Source: an uncultured Ruminococcus sp. (lineage in GTDB: Bacteria; Bacillota; Clostridia; Oscillospirales; Acutalibacteraceae). Taken from it: a DNA stretch of 35,738 nucleotides. How positions within the stretch are numbered: the stretch's first letter is position 1; every line of letters starts with the position of its first letter. A program made the translations under genes and the position numbers. Positions 1 to 6,680 of this stretch are shown here, piece after piece. The stretch covers positions 1-35,738 of the forward strand of contig CAKSNZ010000020.1 in the NCBI GenBank assembly GCA_934476515.1, in the 5' to 3' direction. The notes below the pieces were generated by a model. That model was given only the letters and a program-made list of their open reading frames with translations, was not told the origin of the DNA and ran no database searches.

Positions 1-68
1 AAAAATAGCAAGAATTTAGTATATGCGAATTGTATACCATGTCCTTGCGCTCCTGTATACCATGTTAC

Positions 69-95
69 TCTTGACACGATGTTCGCCCCTACACC
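69..95 (-). repeat. Degenerate copy of the GGGCGAAC palindromic repeat
   Basis: The plus strand reads GTTCGCCCCTACA, which is the reverse complement of the TGTAGGGGCGAAC half of the repeats at 19431-19459 and 19779-19806. The other arm is eroded, so only about half the palindrome survives. Confidence 0.5.
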
Positions 96-221
96 TGTAA
101 GCCATAATATGATATAAAAATCGGTACTGTTTATGCTACAAAATATTGTTGTATTATTAATTGTGCAATAACTTGGTATATAAGAGAGAAAGGACATAGT
201 ATACACTTTAATATAATTTGC

Positions 222-300
222 AACATCCCCACAAACCCTAATTTCTAGAACAAAAATCCCTACTCCCACAAACAAAAATTGAAAAAACTAATTTTTATAA
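222..300 (+). repeat. A-rich dispersed repeat, copy 1
   Basis: It shares ACAAACCCTAAT at its left end and AAAATTGAAAAAAC plus TTTTTATA at its right end with 31517-31588 (same strand) and 35523-35611 (opposite strand). The copies are diverged, with small length differences. It lies just past the folT terminator and points towards the 3' end of folT. Confidence 0.5.
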
Positions 301-342
301 CTAATGCATCTTAGCTTAAACAAAATTAAAATAACAAAAGAA

Positions 343-368
343 AATAGAGGCGAATTAACGCCTCTATT
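343..368 (-). terminator. Intrinsic terminator of folT
   Basis: On the minus strand a perfect 10-bp stem (AATAGAGGCG / CGCCTCTATT) encloses a 6-nt loop and runs into a T-rich stretch. It lies about 60 nt past the folT stop codon. Confidence 0.85.
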
Positions 369-427
369 GGTTCAATATTTGATTTTAATTATATATTACT
401 ATATAAAATAGGGGATAAGTAAAAAAA

Positions 428-1018
428 TCAAGTAGTTGAAAGGTTCTTGCTGATTGCAGGTACTCTGTTAAGTGCCTTAACAACAACGGCAACTAGGATA
501 CCTTCAATAATTGCCCATGGAATAAGTGTTGCAGCTCTTAGACCAAGTAGCTGTAAATATGTTAGACCGTAGAACATATAAATGAAGTATGTGTTAATTG
601 CAAGGCTACCGATTAAAGTGCCAAGAACTTCACAGATAATTGTTCTTGGTAGAGAAATCTTTTCCTTGTAAAGGATAATACCCAGTAGGCAAGCCTCAAT
701 AATGTAACCGGCAGTAATACCCGGTGTAAATGATGCTCCTGCAGGTGCAAATACATATGAAAGTACATCACCTAAACAAGCAGTAATCATTGAGCAAACA
801 GGACCAAAATAATAAGCAACAAGTGCCATAGGTAAGAAAGTGAAACCAATCTTAACATATGGGTTGAATGCAAGTCCAATGTTTGCAAACATACCTAGTA
901 CAACTCTTAGTGCAAGTAGCATTGCAATAATTGCAATTCCCTGTACTTTACCAAGTTCCTTTGCTGATGAAGCAAATTTATTTGGTATCTTCTTAAAAAA
1001 ATTCACAAAACTATCCAT
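428..1018 (-). CDS. folT: Folate-family ECF transporter S component (FolT)
   Basis: This is a 196-residue membrane protein with about six hydrophobic segments, the size and pattern of ECF substrate-capture subunits. The N-terminal part (residues about 24-75) reads like the folate family, with an AMLLALRVVLGMF helix and a KIGFTFLPMALVAYYFGP stretch, then a loop with PGITAGYIIEA. It would bind folate at the cytoplasmic membrane and dock with the EcfA1-EcfA2-EcfT module encoded at 22296-24816. The start is supported by a strong Shine-Dalgarno AAGGAGG. A THF riboswitch with terminator lies in its leader, which independently supports folate as substrate. It is preceded on the same strand by ribU but has its own promoter. 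Family identity is firm; the exact folate form is inferred. Confidence 0.9.
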   Translation of the reverse strand: MDSFVNFFKKIPNKFASSAKELGKVQGIAIIAMLLALRVVLGMFANIGLAFNPYVKIGFTFLPMALVAYYFGPVCSMITACLGDVLSYVFAPAGASFTPGITAGYIIEACLLGIILYKEKISLPRTIICEVLGTLIGSLAINTYFIYMFYGLTYLQLLGLRAATLIPWAIIEGILVAVVVKALNRVPAISKNLSTT

Positions 1019-1063
1019 TATTTAAACCTCCTTATTATAAGTTACAGAGGTGGCAAATAAAAA

Positions 1064-1090
1064 GACGGAAACTTCAGAAAAGTTCCCGTC
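1064..1090 (-). terminator. Riboswitch-controlled terminator in the folT leader
   Basis: On the minus strand GACGGGAACTTT and AAGTTTCCGTC form an 11-12 bp hairpin with a short TCTG loop, followed by TTTTTATTT. It sits between the THF aptamer and the folT ribosome binding site, the classic place for transcription attenuation. Confidence 0.85.
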
Positions 1091-1108
1091 CATAGTTTGT
1101 CGTCTGTA

Positions 1109-1203
1109 ACAGCGGGATGCGAAACTGTAACCGCAGGTAATCCTTTCGTTTCTTTGACAACTCCCCGTTCAAAGAACACTTCACGAAACAGTTTCTACTC
1201 TGT
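1109..1203 (-). promoter_or_regulatory. THF (tetrahydrofolate) riboswitch
   Basis: Read on the minus strand, the element has the conserved parts of the Clostridia THF aptamer in order: GAGUAG, UUCGUGAAGUG, a P3 stem UUCUUUGA / UCAAAGAA, ACGAAAGG, CUGCGG, a P2 return strand ACAGUUU pairing with AAACUGU, and the terminal CGCAUCCCGCU. A 4-bp closing helix ACAG/CUGU joins the ends. A terminator follows, so ligand binding most likely switches folT off. Confidence 0.93.
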
Positions 1204-1214
1204 GAACATTTACT

Positions 1215-1242
1215 ATTATATCACTCTCAGTAAGTTTGTCAA
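1215..1242 (-). promoter_or_regulatory. Promoter of folT
   Basis: On the minus strand a perfect TTGACA (1242-1237) and a perfect TATAAT (1220-1215) are separated by 16 bp. The -10 lies about 12 nt before the first aptamer base, so the transcript would begin close to the riboswitch. The -35 sits directly after the ribU stop codon. Confidence 0.9.
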
Positions 1243-1243
1243 C

Positions 1244-1876
1244 TTATTTTTTCATAAACATTTTATCAATGCTACGAATTAAGTTGGAAAGTGGCTTGTA
1301 AATGAAGAATACAATCAATGAAATAATAAGTCCCTTTACAATGTTAAATGGACCAACACAGAAAATACAGAAAGTAAATGTATCGGTGATAAATGGTACA
1401 ATCTCTTTACCTAGGCTGATAATAGCTTCAATAGGCATAAAGTTTGAGTATAGAGGAACCAGTACAAATGTGTTAAATAGAATACCTACAACTGCCATTG
1501 TAATAGTACCGGTTAGCATACCGATTAAAGCACTTTTTCTTGACTTTTTGTGTTTATAGATTAGACCGGCAGGTAGGATAAATGAGCAACCAATAATGAA
1601 GTTTGCCAGTTCACCAACACCACCGGTTGATGTACCCTTAATTAAGAATTTAACTAGGATTTTTACAAGTTCAATAATTACACCGGCAACAGGTCCCATA
1701 CTGTATGTGCCAACAAGTACAGGTACTTCTGAAAAGTCAAATTCATAGAAAGATGGTGCGATAAATGGCAGTGGAAATTCAATAAACATTAGTCCTGCCG
1801 CCAAAGCTGCAAGCATAGAAGTTACAGCAAGGAAAGTTGTGTGGTTTATGCCACTTTTTTGTTTTACGATTGTCAT
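1244..1876 (-). CDS. ribU: Riboflavin ECF transporter S component (RibU)
   Basis: This is a 210-residue, six-helix integral membrane protein of the RibU family. The N-terminal helix (TTFLAVTSMLAALAAGLMFIEFPLPFI) is followed by FYEFDFSEVPVLVGTYSMGP, the loop and helix 2 region characteristic of RibU, and by EL-KILVKFLIKGTSTGGVGELANF. It would capture riboflavin and use the shared EcfA1A2T energizing module. The Shine-Dalgarno GGGAGGTC lies 7-8 nt before the ATG. The leader contains an FMN riboswitch and terminator, which fixes the substrate as flavin-related. No terminator separates it from folT, so some read-through into the folT leader is possible. Confidence 0.92.
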   Translation of the reverse strand: MTIVKQKSGINHTTFLAVTSMLAALAAGLMFIEFPLPFIAPSFYEFDFSEVPVLVGTYSMGPVAGVIIELVKILVKFLIKGTSTGGVGELANFIIGCSFILPAGLIYKHKKSRKSALIGMLTGTITMAVVGILFNTFVLVPLYSNFMPIEAIISLGKEIVPFITDTFTFCIFCVGPFNIVKGLIISLIVFFIYKPLSNLIRSIDKMFMKK

Positions 1877-1931
1877 ATATAATGACCTCCCAATAAATAA
1901 TATTACAGTTAGTCGTCATATAATAAGAAAA

Positions 1932-1953
1932 CCCCACAATAAAAATTGTGGGG
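1932..1953 (-). terminator. Riboswitch-controlled terminator in the ribU leader
   Basis: On the minus strand CCCCACAAT and ATTGTGGGG pair perfectly over 9 bp around a 4-nt loop, and TTTTCTTATT follows. It stands between the FMN aptamer and the ribU ribosome binding site. Confidence 0.88.
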
Positions 1954-1997
1954 CAAAGAGCATATTAACAACACGCACCAAGGGTACGCAAAAAATT

Positions 1998-2106
1998 CAT
2001 CCTCTTTCATCCGGACTATAACCGTCGGTATTGGAGTTTCACCAATTCAACCATAATGGCTCGTGGACTTTACCACCGGTGGGGAATTACACCCCGCCCC
2101 GAAGAC
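1998..2106 (-). promoter_or_regulatory. FMN riboswitch (RFN element)
   Basis: The minus strand carries the RFN landmarks in order: GTCTTCGGGGC, GGGGTG-AATTCCCCACCGG, GGTAAAGTCCACGAGC, a variable arm, TTGGTGAAACTCCAA, CCGACGGTTATAGTCCGGATG and a closing GAGGATG. All peripheral helices are present. With the terminator at 1932-1953 it should stop ribU transcription when FMN is plentiful. Confidence 0.95.
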
Positions 2107-2125
2107 AACTATTCTGTTTAACTTT

Positions 2126-2153
2126 ATTATAGCACTATGTTACAGTTTGTCAA
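2126..2153 (-). promoter_or_regulatory. Promoter of ribU
   Basis: On the minus strand TTGACA (2153-2148) and TATAAT (2131-2126) are both perfect, with a 16-bp spacer. The -35 hexamer lies inside the last codons of the upstream alkD-like gene (codons CTT GAC AAA), so gene end and promoter overlap. Confidence 0.88.
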
Positions 2154-2877
2154 GATTAACTTTCTTAAATGCCTTAATTTCTTCTTTATCCTTATCAGAT
2201 ACTCTTCTGCTATCTCTGATTTTGGAACAAGTCATTAAGAAGGTTTCTTTGTCATAATAATTCTTTCTAAGAAAATTAAATACTTCATTTTTGTGAAAAG
2301 CAAAAAGCTCAGCAGTAAGCCATGCTTTAGCCATTTTCACATAGTAGTGGTCATAATTAATATTCTTTAAACGAACTAAAATATCATCTAAATACTTCTT
2401 ATCTTCCTTGTATTCAAACATTGTAATAATGCCGTAGCGAATTTCCCAAGGGTTATTACTGCTTAAGTATTTTTCTATATAAGAAAAATATTCTTCTTTA
2501 TATTTCTTTAATTCAGTAAATTTACAACTGTCACATAAAGCCCAGTTGTTCATTCTTTTCACAAAAGATTCCATCAATGAGGAAAAGTCAGAGAAATTTT
2601 CTGTTTTAATACTGCAAGTTACAATGCCATAAAGCATACTTTCCTCGTAATATTTATTTCCACAAACCTTGAGAAAACTTCTAGGGTTGCCTTTACAAAT
2701 AGCTTTACCCAGCTTTCTCATTACAGGTACTCTTATACCGATGAAATACTCTTTGTCACAATTAGGTATCAGCTTACTGTGGAAATCTCTGTATTTTAAG
2801 TCAGCCTGACTCTTTAGATAAAGAATCAGGCTGTTATAATCCTCTTGTGTCCAGTTATCAATTATAAATCTGTCCAT
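2140..2877 (-). CDS. AlkD-type DNA alkylation repair protein (HEAT-repeat DNA glycosylase family)
   Basis: The 245-residue all-helical protein matches the DNA alkylation repair family that includes Bacillus AlkD, which excises positively charged alkylpurines. Family landmarks visible are GIRVPVMRKLGK (residues 47-58), a W112-x3-D116 pair in MNNWALCDSC that has the same spacing as the catalytic Trp and Asp of AlkD, and R147 in WEIRYGI at about the place of the AlkD arginine. The final third (YVKMAKAWLTAE) is also typical. It starts 9 nt after the tarJ stop codon, so it is probably co-transcribed with tarIJ, though it has no obvious link to envelope synthesis. The Shine-Dalgarno is weak. Many members of this family are of unproven activity, so the substrate is inferred. 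Confidence 0.85.
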   Translation of the reverse strand: MDRFIIDNWTQEDYNSLILYLKSQADLKYRDFHSKLIPNCDKEYFIGIRVPVMRKLGKAICKGNPRSFLKVCGNKYYEESMLYGIVTCSIKTENFSDFSSLMESFVKRMNNWALCDSCKFTELKKYKEEYFSYIEKYLSSNNPWEIRYGIITMFEYKEDKKYLDDILVRLKNINYDHYYVKMAKAWLTAELFAFHKNEVFNFLRKNYYDKETFLMTCSKIRDSRRVSDKDKEEIKAFKKVNLDKL

Positions 2878-2886
2878 AATTTTATA

Positions 2887-3912
2887 TTATACTTTCCATT
2901 CAAAAACTGTTTTAAAAGGTGTATTTAAGTCAGCAGCAAAAGCTCTGTGCATATCGTCAAAATTTCTAACAGGTGCATCCTCATAAATAATAGAAGATAG
3001 TCTTCTCTTAATTCTCTGAGTTTCCATTAATGAAATAGCCTTTTCAAAATCTACTCTACCACTTCTTGAACAACCAACCATAGTAAAGCCTTTTTCCAGA
3101 ACCATTCTGGTGTTGATTGCCACCATATTTTCAGATACACCCATAAGTAGCAGTGTACCCTGAGGGGAAGTGTAGTCAATCATATCATTAATAGCGTCCA
3201 AAGCACCTTCACCACCAACACATTCAAATGCATGGTCAATGTGTAGGTCTTTAGGAATATTGTATGTTAAAAATGTTTTTGTAACGAAAGAAAATCTGCT
3301 TAACTTTCTTTGGTTTTTACCAATAACGTAAATCTTAGCCCTAGGGTATTCTGCTCTAAGTACAGTTGCAATAACATAGGACAAAGCACCGTCACCCCAT
3401 ACACCAAAGGCATCTTGTCTTTCATGAGCCACTCTTTTCATTCTGGCAACTGCGTGACAAGCAACAGAAACAAATTCTGTAATAGCAGCAGTAGAAAGTG
3501 GAATATTGTTAAAAGGTATAACTCTGTCAGGGTCAATATCAACAAATTCTCTCATAAAACCGTCAGCACCTGAACTTAGGAACTTGCTGTCCGGTCTGTA
3601 GTTTTCGTATATAAAGGAATTGTCTGCATTGTCAGTATTAGCCGGTTGATTTGGAATCATAACAACCTGCTGACCGGGTTTAAAGTGACCGGTTTTATCA
3701 ATAATAACTTCACCACAACATTCGTGAATAAGTGCCATAGGAAGCTTCTCGTTTAATACTTTAATATCACGATTACCTTGATAATATCTTTGGTCTGCAC
3801 GACAAATTGACATATATCTAGGTCGGATAATTACTTTCTTGTTTATGTCAATATCTTCATACTTTACAGAAAAGAACTGTGGAGAAGTAAGCTGGTAAAT
3901 ATAGTTAATCAC
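2887..3912 (-). CDS. tarJ: Ribulose-5-phosphate reductase / ribitol-5-phosphate dehydrogenase (TarJ)
   Basis: This 341-residue zinc-dependent dehydrogenase would reduce D-ribulose 5-phosphate to D-ribitol 5-phosphate with NADPH, supplying TarI. A zinc site is indicated by C37 (SICRADQRYY) and H63-E64 (ALIHECCGEV). The dinucleotide-binding turn is at GVWGDGALSYVIA, followed by AKIYVIGKNQRK. It overlaps tarI by 4 nt (ATGA), the usual arrangement for a coupled enzyme pair. Length and motif order match TarJ rather than general alcohol dehydrogenases, since the structural four-cysteine zinc lobe is absent. The neighbouring LicD protein is a possible user of the product CDP-ribitol. Confidence 0.88.
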   Translation of the reverse strand: MINYIYQLTSPQFFSVKYEDIDINKKVIIRPRYMSICRADQRYYQGNRDIKVLNEKLPMALIHECCGEVIIDKTGHFKPGQQVVMIPNQPANTDNADNSFIYENYRPDSKFLSSGADGFMREFVDIDPDRVIPFNNIPLSTAAITEFVSVACHAVARMKRVAHERQDAFGVWGDGALSYVIATVLRAEYPRAKIYVIGKNQRKLSRFSFVTKTFLTYNIPKDLHIDHAFECVGGEGALDAINDMIDYTSPQGTLLLMGVSENMVAINTRMVLEKGFTMVGCSRSGRVDFEKAISLMETQRIKRRLSSIIYEDAPVRNFDDMHRAFAADLNTPFKTVFEWKV

Positions 3913-4643
3913 CTGTCATTTTCCTCCAACTCAATAACATTGCCACCAACAAGGAACTGAGCGATTTTGTAGTCGCTGATAGTTGTAATTTTAATGTTAG
4001 ATGAGTTACCCTTAACTAGCTTAACCGGTGCACCCTTCATGACACAAATCTTACAAGCATCAGTAAGAATGTTCTTTTCAGATGGCTTAAGCTGACTATA
4101 AAGTTCTTTAAGAATGTTAATCTTAAAGGTCTGTGGTGTTTGACCTTGATACATCATTGATCTATCCGGAATAGAGTCAATCTGCTGAGCATCTTGTGAA
4201 ACAACAATAGTGTCAACTGCAGGAACAACAGTATCACAAGCACCGTAAGTCATAGCATTTTCAATATTTTCATCAAGAATTCTTAGTGTAACGAAAGGTC
4301 TTACTGCATCATGAGTAACAATAATGTTATCCTCACTTTCACCATAAGTCTTTTCAATATCGTTAATAATGTTAAAAATAGTATCGTTTCTATTTTTACC
4401 ACCGGGAACCAGCTTGATTTTATCTTCAAAGTCAAGTTCGTATTGTTCAAGCAAGTCAGACATATATCCTAGCCAAGCCGGATTTACACCAATGTATATT
4501 ACGTCAATCTTAGTACACATTAGTAATTTTTCAAGTGTATGAATAATAATTGGTTTTTCGTCAAGTGGCAAAAACTGCTTTGGCATATTGCTAATATGCA
4601 TTCTTGTTCCACTACCACCAGCGAGAATTGCTCCGAATACCAT
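3909..4643 (-). CDS. tarI: Ribitol-5-phosphate cytidylyltransferase (TarI)
   Basis: This 244-residue enzyme of the IspD/TarI nucleotidyltransferase fold would join CTP and ribitol 5-phosphate to make CDP-ribitol. Visible signatures are the N-terminal CTP loop AILAGGSGTRM with P-KQFLPLDEKPI, the mid-protein VTHDAVRPFV, AVDTIVVSQD, and YQGQTPQTFK. IspD itself is very similar, but the four-base overlap with tarJ and the LicD neighbour favour TarI. Just upstream is a promoter (TTGAAA, 17 bp, TATACT) whose -10 is embedded in a 14-bp inverted repeat. It precedes tarJ and alkD on the same strand. Confidence 0.88.
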   Translation of the reverse strand: MVFGAILAGGSGTRMHISNMPKQFLPLDEKPIIIHTLEKLLMCTKIDVIYIGVNPAWLGYMSDLLEQYELDFEDKIKLVPGGKNRNDTIFNIINDIEKTYGESEDNIIVTHDAVRPFVTLRILDENIENAMTYGACDTVVPAVDTIVVSQDAQQIDSIPDRSMMYQGQTPQTFKINILKELYSQLKPSEKNILTDACKICVMKGAPVKLVKGNSSNIKITTISDYKIAQFLVGGNVIELEENDR

Positions 4644-4666
4644 AATAAAACCTCTTTCAATAAAAA

Positions 4667-4707
4667 ATCGAATGTGTTATTAACTACAACAGTATAACAC
4701 ATTCGAT
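4667..4707 (-). terminator. Perfect 14-bp inverted repeat between licD and tarI (terminator and/or operator)
   Basis: ATCGAATGTGTTAT (4667-4680) is the exact reverse complement of 4694-4707, with a 13-nt loop. Read from licD, the hairpin is followed by TTTTTATTG, so it can act as the licD terminator. The right arm also overlaps the -10 of the tarI promoter, so a role as an operator is equally possible. Confidence 0.7.
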
Positions 4708-4719
4708 AAAATATTTCAA
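4691..4719 (-). promoter_or_regulatory. Promoter of tarI-tarJ
   Basis: On the minus strand TTGAAA (4719-4714) and TATACT (4696-4691) are 17 bp apart. The -35 starts on the first base after the licD stop codon. The -10 neighbourhood TGTTATACTGTTGT recurs in the region upstream of yfhO (about 11285-11298). Confidence 0.65.
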
Positions 4720-5580
4720 TTATTTAGGAATATTTAGACAAGATTTATTTAAATCCAGTGCAACTAGGTCATGATGAGGGATTTGCTTGTCCTCAGGTGG
4801 TAATTCCATATAGTCACCAAAAGCTATTTTTAAGTAGGTGTCATATCCAACAGGAATAGGGAAAAGTTCACCTTCAAATGGTTCAAATACTGCACTTTCA
4901 AAACATTCCTTAGGGTACTTATTCATCATATAATGTGGACCTGCACAAAGCTCAGTAATATATGTACATTCCTCAATAGGATAGGCAGTCATCTTTTTCT
5001 CACAATGTTTCCAAATCTTTGTGCGAATTTTTCTGCCTCTAAAGATACCAAGAAGAATTTTACTAAAGAATGCAACTGCACCACCATGCTTTTCCGGTAC
5101 AACCTCACTCATAAATAGGGAATAGAGTAAGCAGTGGAACAACTGCATATATCTTTTAAACTTACCGTCAGGACAACCGTCCAGTGGCATAATATCCATT
5201 ACTAGACCATGTGGTACATCAATATTTTCTTGATTTTCCTTAACACAAGTATATTTTGTATCAACAAATGTTGCAAATATATTTCCTGTAAATGTTGAGT
5301 TTACATCTGTTTTTAGTAATCTGTATCTACCGGTATTACCAACTTGCTTAGGCCATTCTTTTAGGAGAATTTCATAATCTTGTCTTGGCATAAATACATC
5401 AACGTCATCATCCCATGGAATAAAGCCCTGATGTCTAAGTGTACCAATACAGCAACCACCACAAAAATAAAACAGTAGGTTGTTTTTCTGACAAAATTCT
5501 TTAAATACTCTCAAGGACTCAAGTTCCTTTAGTTGAAGTTCCCTTATTGTTTCCTTTGAAAGTTTTATTGGCTGTGACAT
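4720..5580 (-). CDS. licD: LicD family protein (possible ribitol-phosphate or phosphocholine transferase)
   Basis: This LicD/fukutin-superfamily protein has about 286 residues from the preferred start. The family hallmark is clear: CGGCCIGTLRHQGFIPWDDDVDVFMPRQDYE, with a catalytic nucleotidyltransferase-like DDDVD at residues 57-61. Known LicD proteins transfer phosphocholine to surface glycans, and the related FKTN/FKRP proteins transfer ribitol phosphate from CDP-ribitol. The adjacent tarI-tarJ pair, which makes CDP-ribitol, suggests the second activity; no choline uptake or CDP-choline genes are seen here. A GTG twelve bases upstream (5592) is also open, but it lies inside the AGGTGG ribosome binding site that serves the ATG at 5580 with 8-nt spacing. 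It follows the glycosyltransferase gene closely and ends at the hairpin before tarI. Confidence 0.85.
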   Translation of the reverse strand: MSQPIKLSKETIRELQLKELESLRVFKEFCQKNNLLFYFCGGCCIGTLRHQGFIPWDDDVDVFMPRQDYEILLKEWPKQVGNTGRYRLLKTDVNSTFTGNIFATFVDTKYTCVKENQENIDVPHGLVMDIMPLDGCPDGKFKRYMQLFHCLLYSLFMSEVVPEKHGGAVAFFSKILLGIFRGRKIRTKIWKHCEKKMTAYPIEECTYITELCAGPHYMMNKYPKECFESAVFEPFEGELFPIPVGYDTYLKIAFGDYMELPPEDKQIPHHDLVALDLNKSCLNIPK

Positions 5581-5595
5581 ATCCTTATCCACCTA

Positions 5596-6657
5596 TCATC
5601 TTTTAGTGTTGCTAATAATCTTTTCTTTTACTTCTTCAATCTGTTTCTTAGAGCTGTCATTTAAACTTTTTTTCCAGAATGGAAGTTTTATAAGTCCTAC
5701 AACTGTACCTATACCGTAGGTTATGTGAAGTAATGGGAAAATAAGTGGCAAAAGTACAAACTGAGGATAAAACTTTCTTACAACACAGCAAGAAACTGTA
5801 TTTACAAGGTCAAACATACCGTAAGCTATACCTAGAAGTATTAGGAAAATATGAATTCCAAAGCAAGAGAAAATAATACTTCCCAACAAAGCCATAACAA
5901 ATACAAATGGTACAAAGTGGAAGTAACTTAAGCACTCCTTGCATACACCAAGTGTTAAGCCAATCCAGTAACCGTTACCATACTTTTGCTTAATCATATT
6001 AGGCAGAGTGTTTCTTGTCATTTGATAAGAGATAATATCAGGACAACAACATAACTTGTAACCTGCTTTTCTAATGCGATAGTGCATTTCGTTATCTTCA
6101 GTTCTGCCTAAGTCCTCGTTAAAACCACCGACTTTAGCAAAAACTTCTCTCTTATAAGCAGCATGAAACATACTGTCAACATATTCTTTCTGAACAGGAC
6201 GCCTTCTGTATGACGCAATAGATGAACCGAAAAGTGATTCTTCTGCTGCAAGAAGTGTCTGTTTCCAAGGTGACTCACCAAGTACAATGTTAGGTCTGCC
6301 ACCACCGGTAACACTTTCACCTTCTTCAAGGTGCATAACATTCTTAGTAATAAAGTTCCTAGGAATACTTGCATGGGCATCTACTCTGATAATAATATCT
6401 CCTGTAGCTACCTTTAAAGCCTCATTCCAGCTGGAAGCCTGATTGCCTCTATTGTTCTGAACAATCTTAACATCCATAAAGCCGTAGTTAGAATTTTTAA
6501 AATCATTCATCATTTCAAGTGTGTTGTCCTTAGAACAAGAATCAACAAATACAACTTCAATTTGATTATGGGGATAATCTTGATTTGATATATCCCTAAA
6601 AAGACCATTAAGAACTGCACCTTCGTTAAGTGCAATCATACAAATTGATACAGTCAT
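5596..6657 (-). CDS. Family 2 glycosyltransferase with C-terminal membrane segments
   Basis: This 353-residue protein has a GT-A catalytic domain in the first 220 residues: SICMIALNEG at the N terminus, D39 in VVFVDSCSKDNT, and a metal-binding VDAH at residues 92-95 in place of a plain DxD. The acceptor-side GGFNEDLGRTEDNEMHYRIRKAGY follows. Three or four hydrophobic segments at about 235-330 anchor it in the cytoplasmic membrane. It resembles succinoglycan/exopolysaccharide-type polymerizing or initiating transferases that work on lipid-linked sugars. It is followed by licD with a 15-nt gap and probably shares a transcript with it. The Shine-Dalgarno GAAAGGGTAGG is strong. The sugar donor cannot be told from sequence. 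Confidence 0.85.
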   Translation of the reverse strand: MTVSICMIALNEGAVLNGLFRDISNQDYPHNQIEVVFVDSCSKDNTLEMMNDFKNSNYGFMDVKIVQNNRGNQASSWNEALKVATGDIIIRVDAHASIPRNFITKNVMHLEEGESVTGGGRPNIVLGESPWKQTLLAAEESLFGSSIASYRRRPVQKEYVDSMFHAAYKREVFAKVGGFNEDLGRTEDNEMHYRIRKAGYKLCCCPDIISYQMTRNTLPNMIKQKYGNGYWIGLTLGVCKECLSYFHFVPFVFVMALLGSIIFSCFGIHIFLILLGIAYGMFDLVNTVSCCVVRKFYPQFVLLPLIFPLLHITYGIGTVVGLIKLPFWKKSLNDSSKKQIEEVKEKIISNTKR

Positions 6658-6680
6658 AATCCTACCCTTTCAATAAACCC

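Larger units (their letters stand above)
1..342. other. Gene-free left end of window
   Basis: No convincing reading frame is seen here. The stretch holds a 12-bp direct repeat (TGTATACCATGT at 31-42 and 54-65), a degenerate copy of the GTAGGGGCGAAC palindrome family near 69-95, and one copy of an A-rich dispersed repeat at 222-300. The terminator of the leftward folT gene follows at 343-368. The rest is plain AT-rich sequence. Confidence 0.6.

Noticed and set aside
2063..2257. Plus-strand frame over the FMN riboswitch and alkD end
   Set aside because: It covers a strongly conserved RNA element and an antisense gene, with no start signal.
4520..4702. 60-codon frame over the tarI start and the licD-tarI hairpin
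   Set aside because: It is a shifted-frame shadow of tarI with no ribosome binding site.
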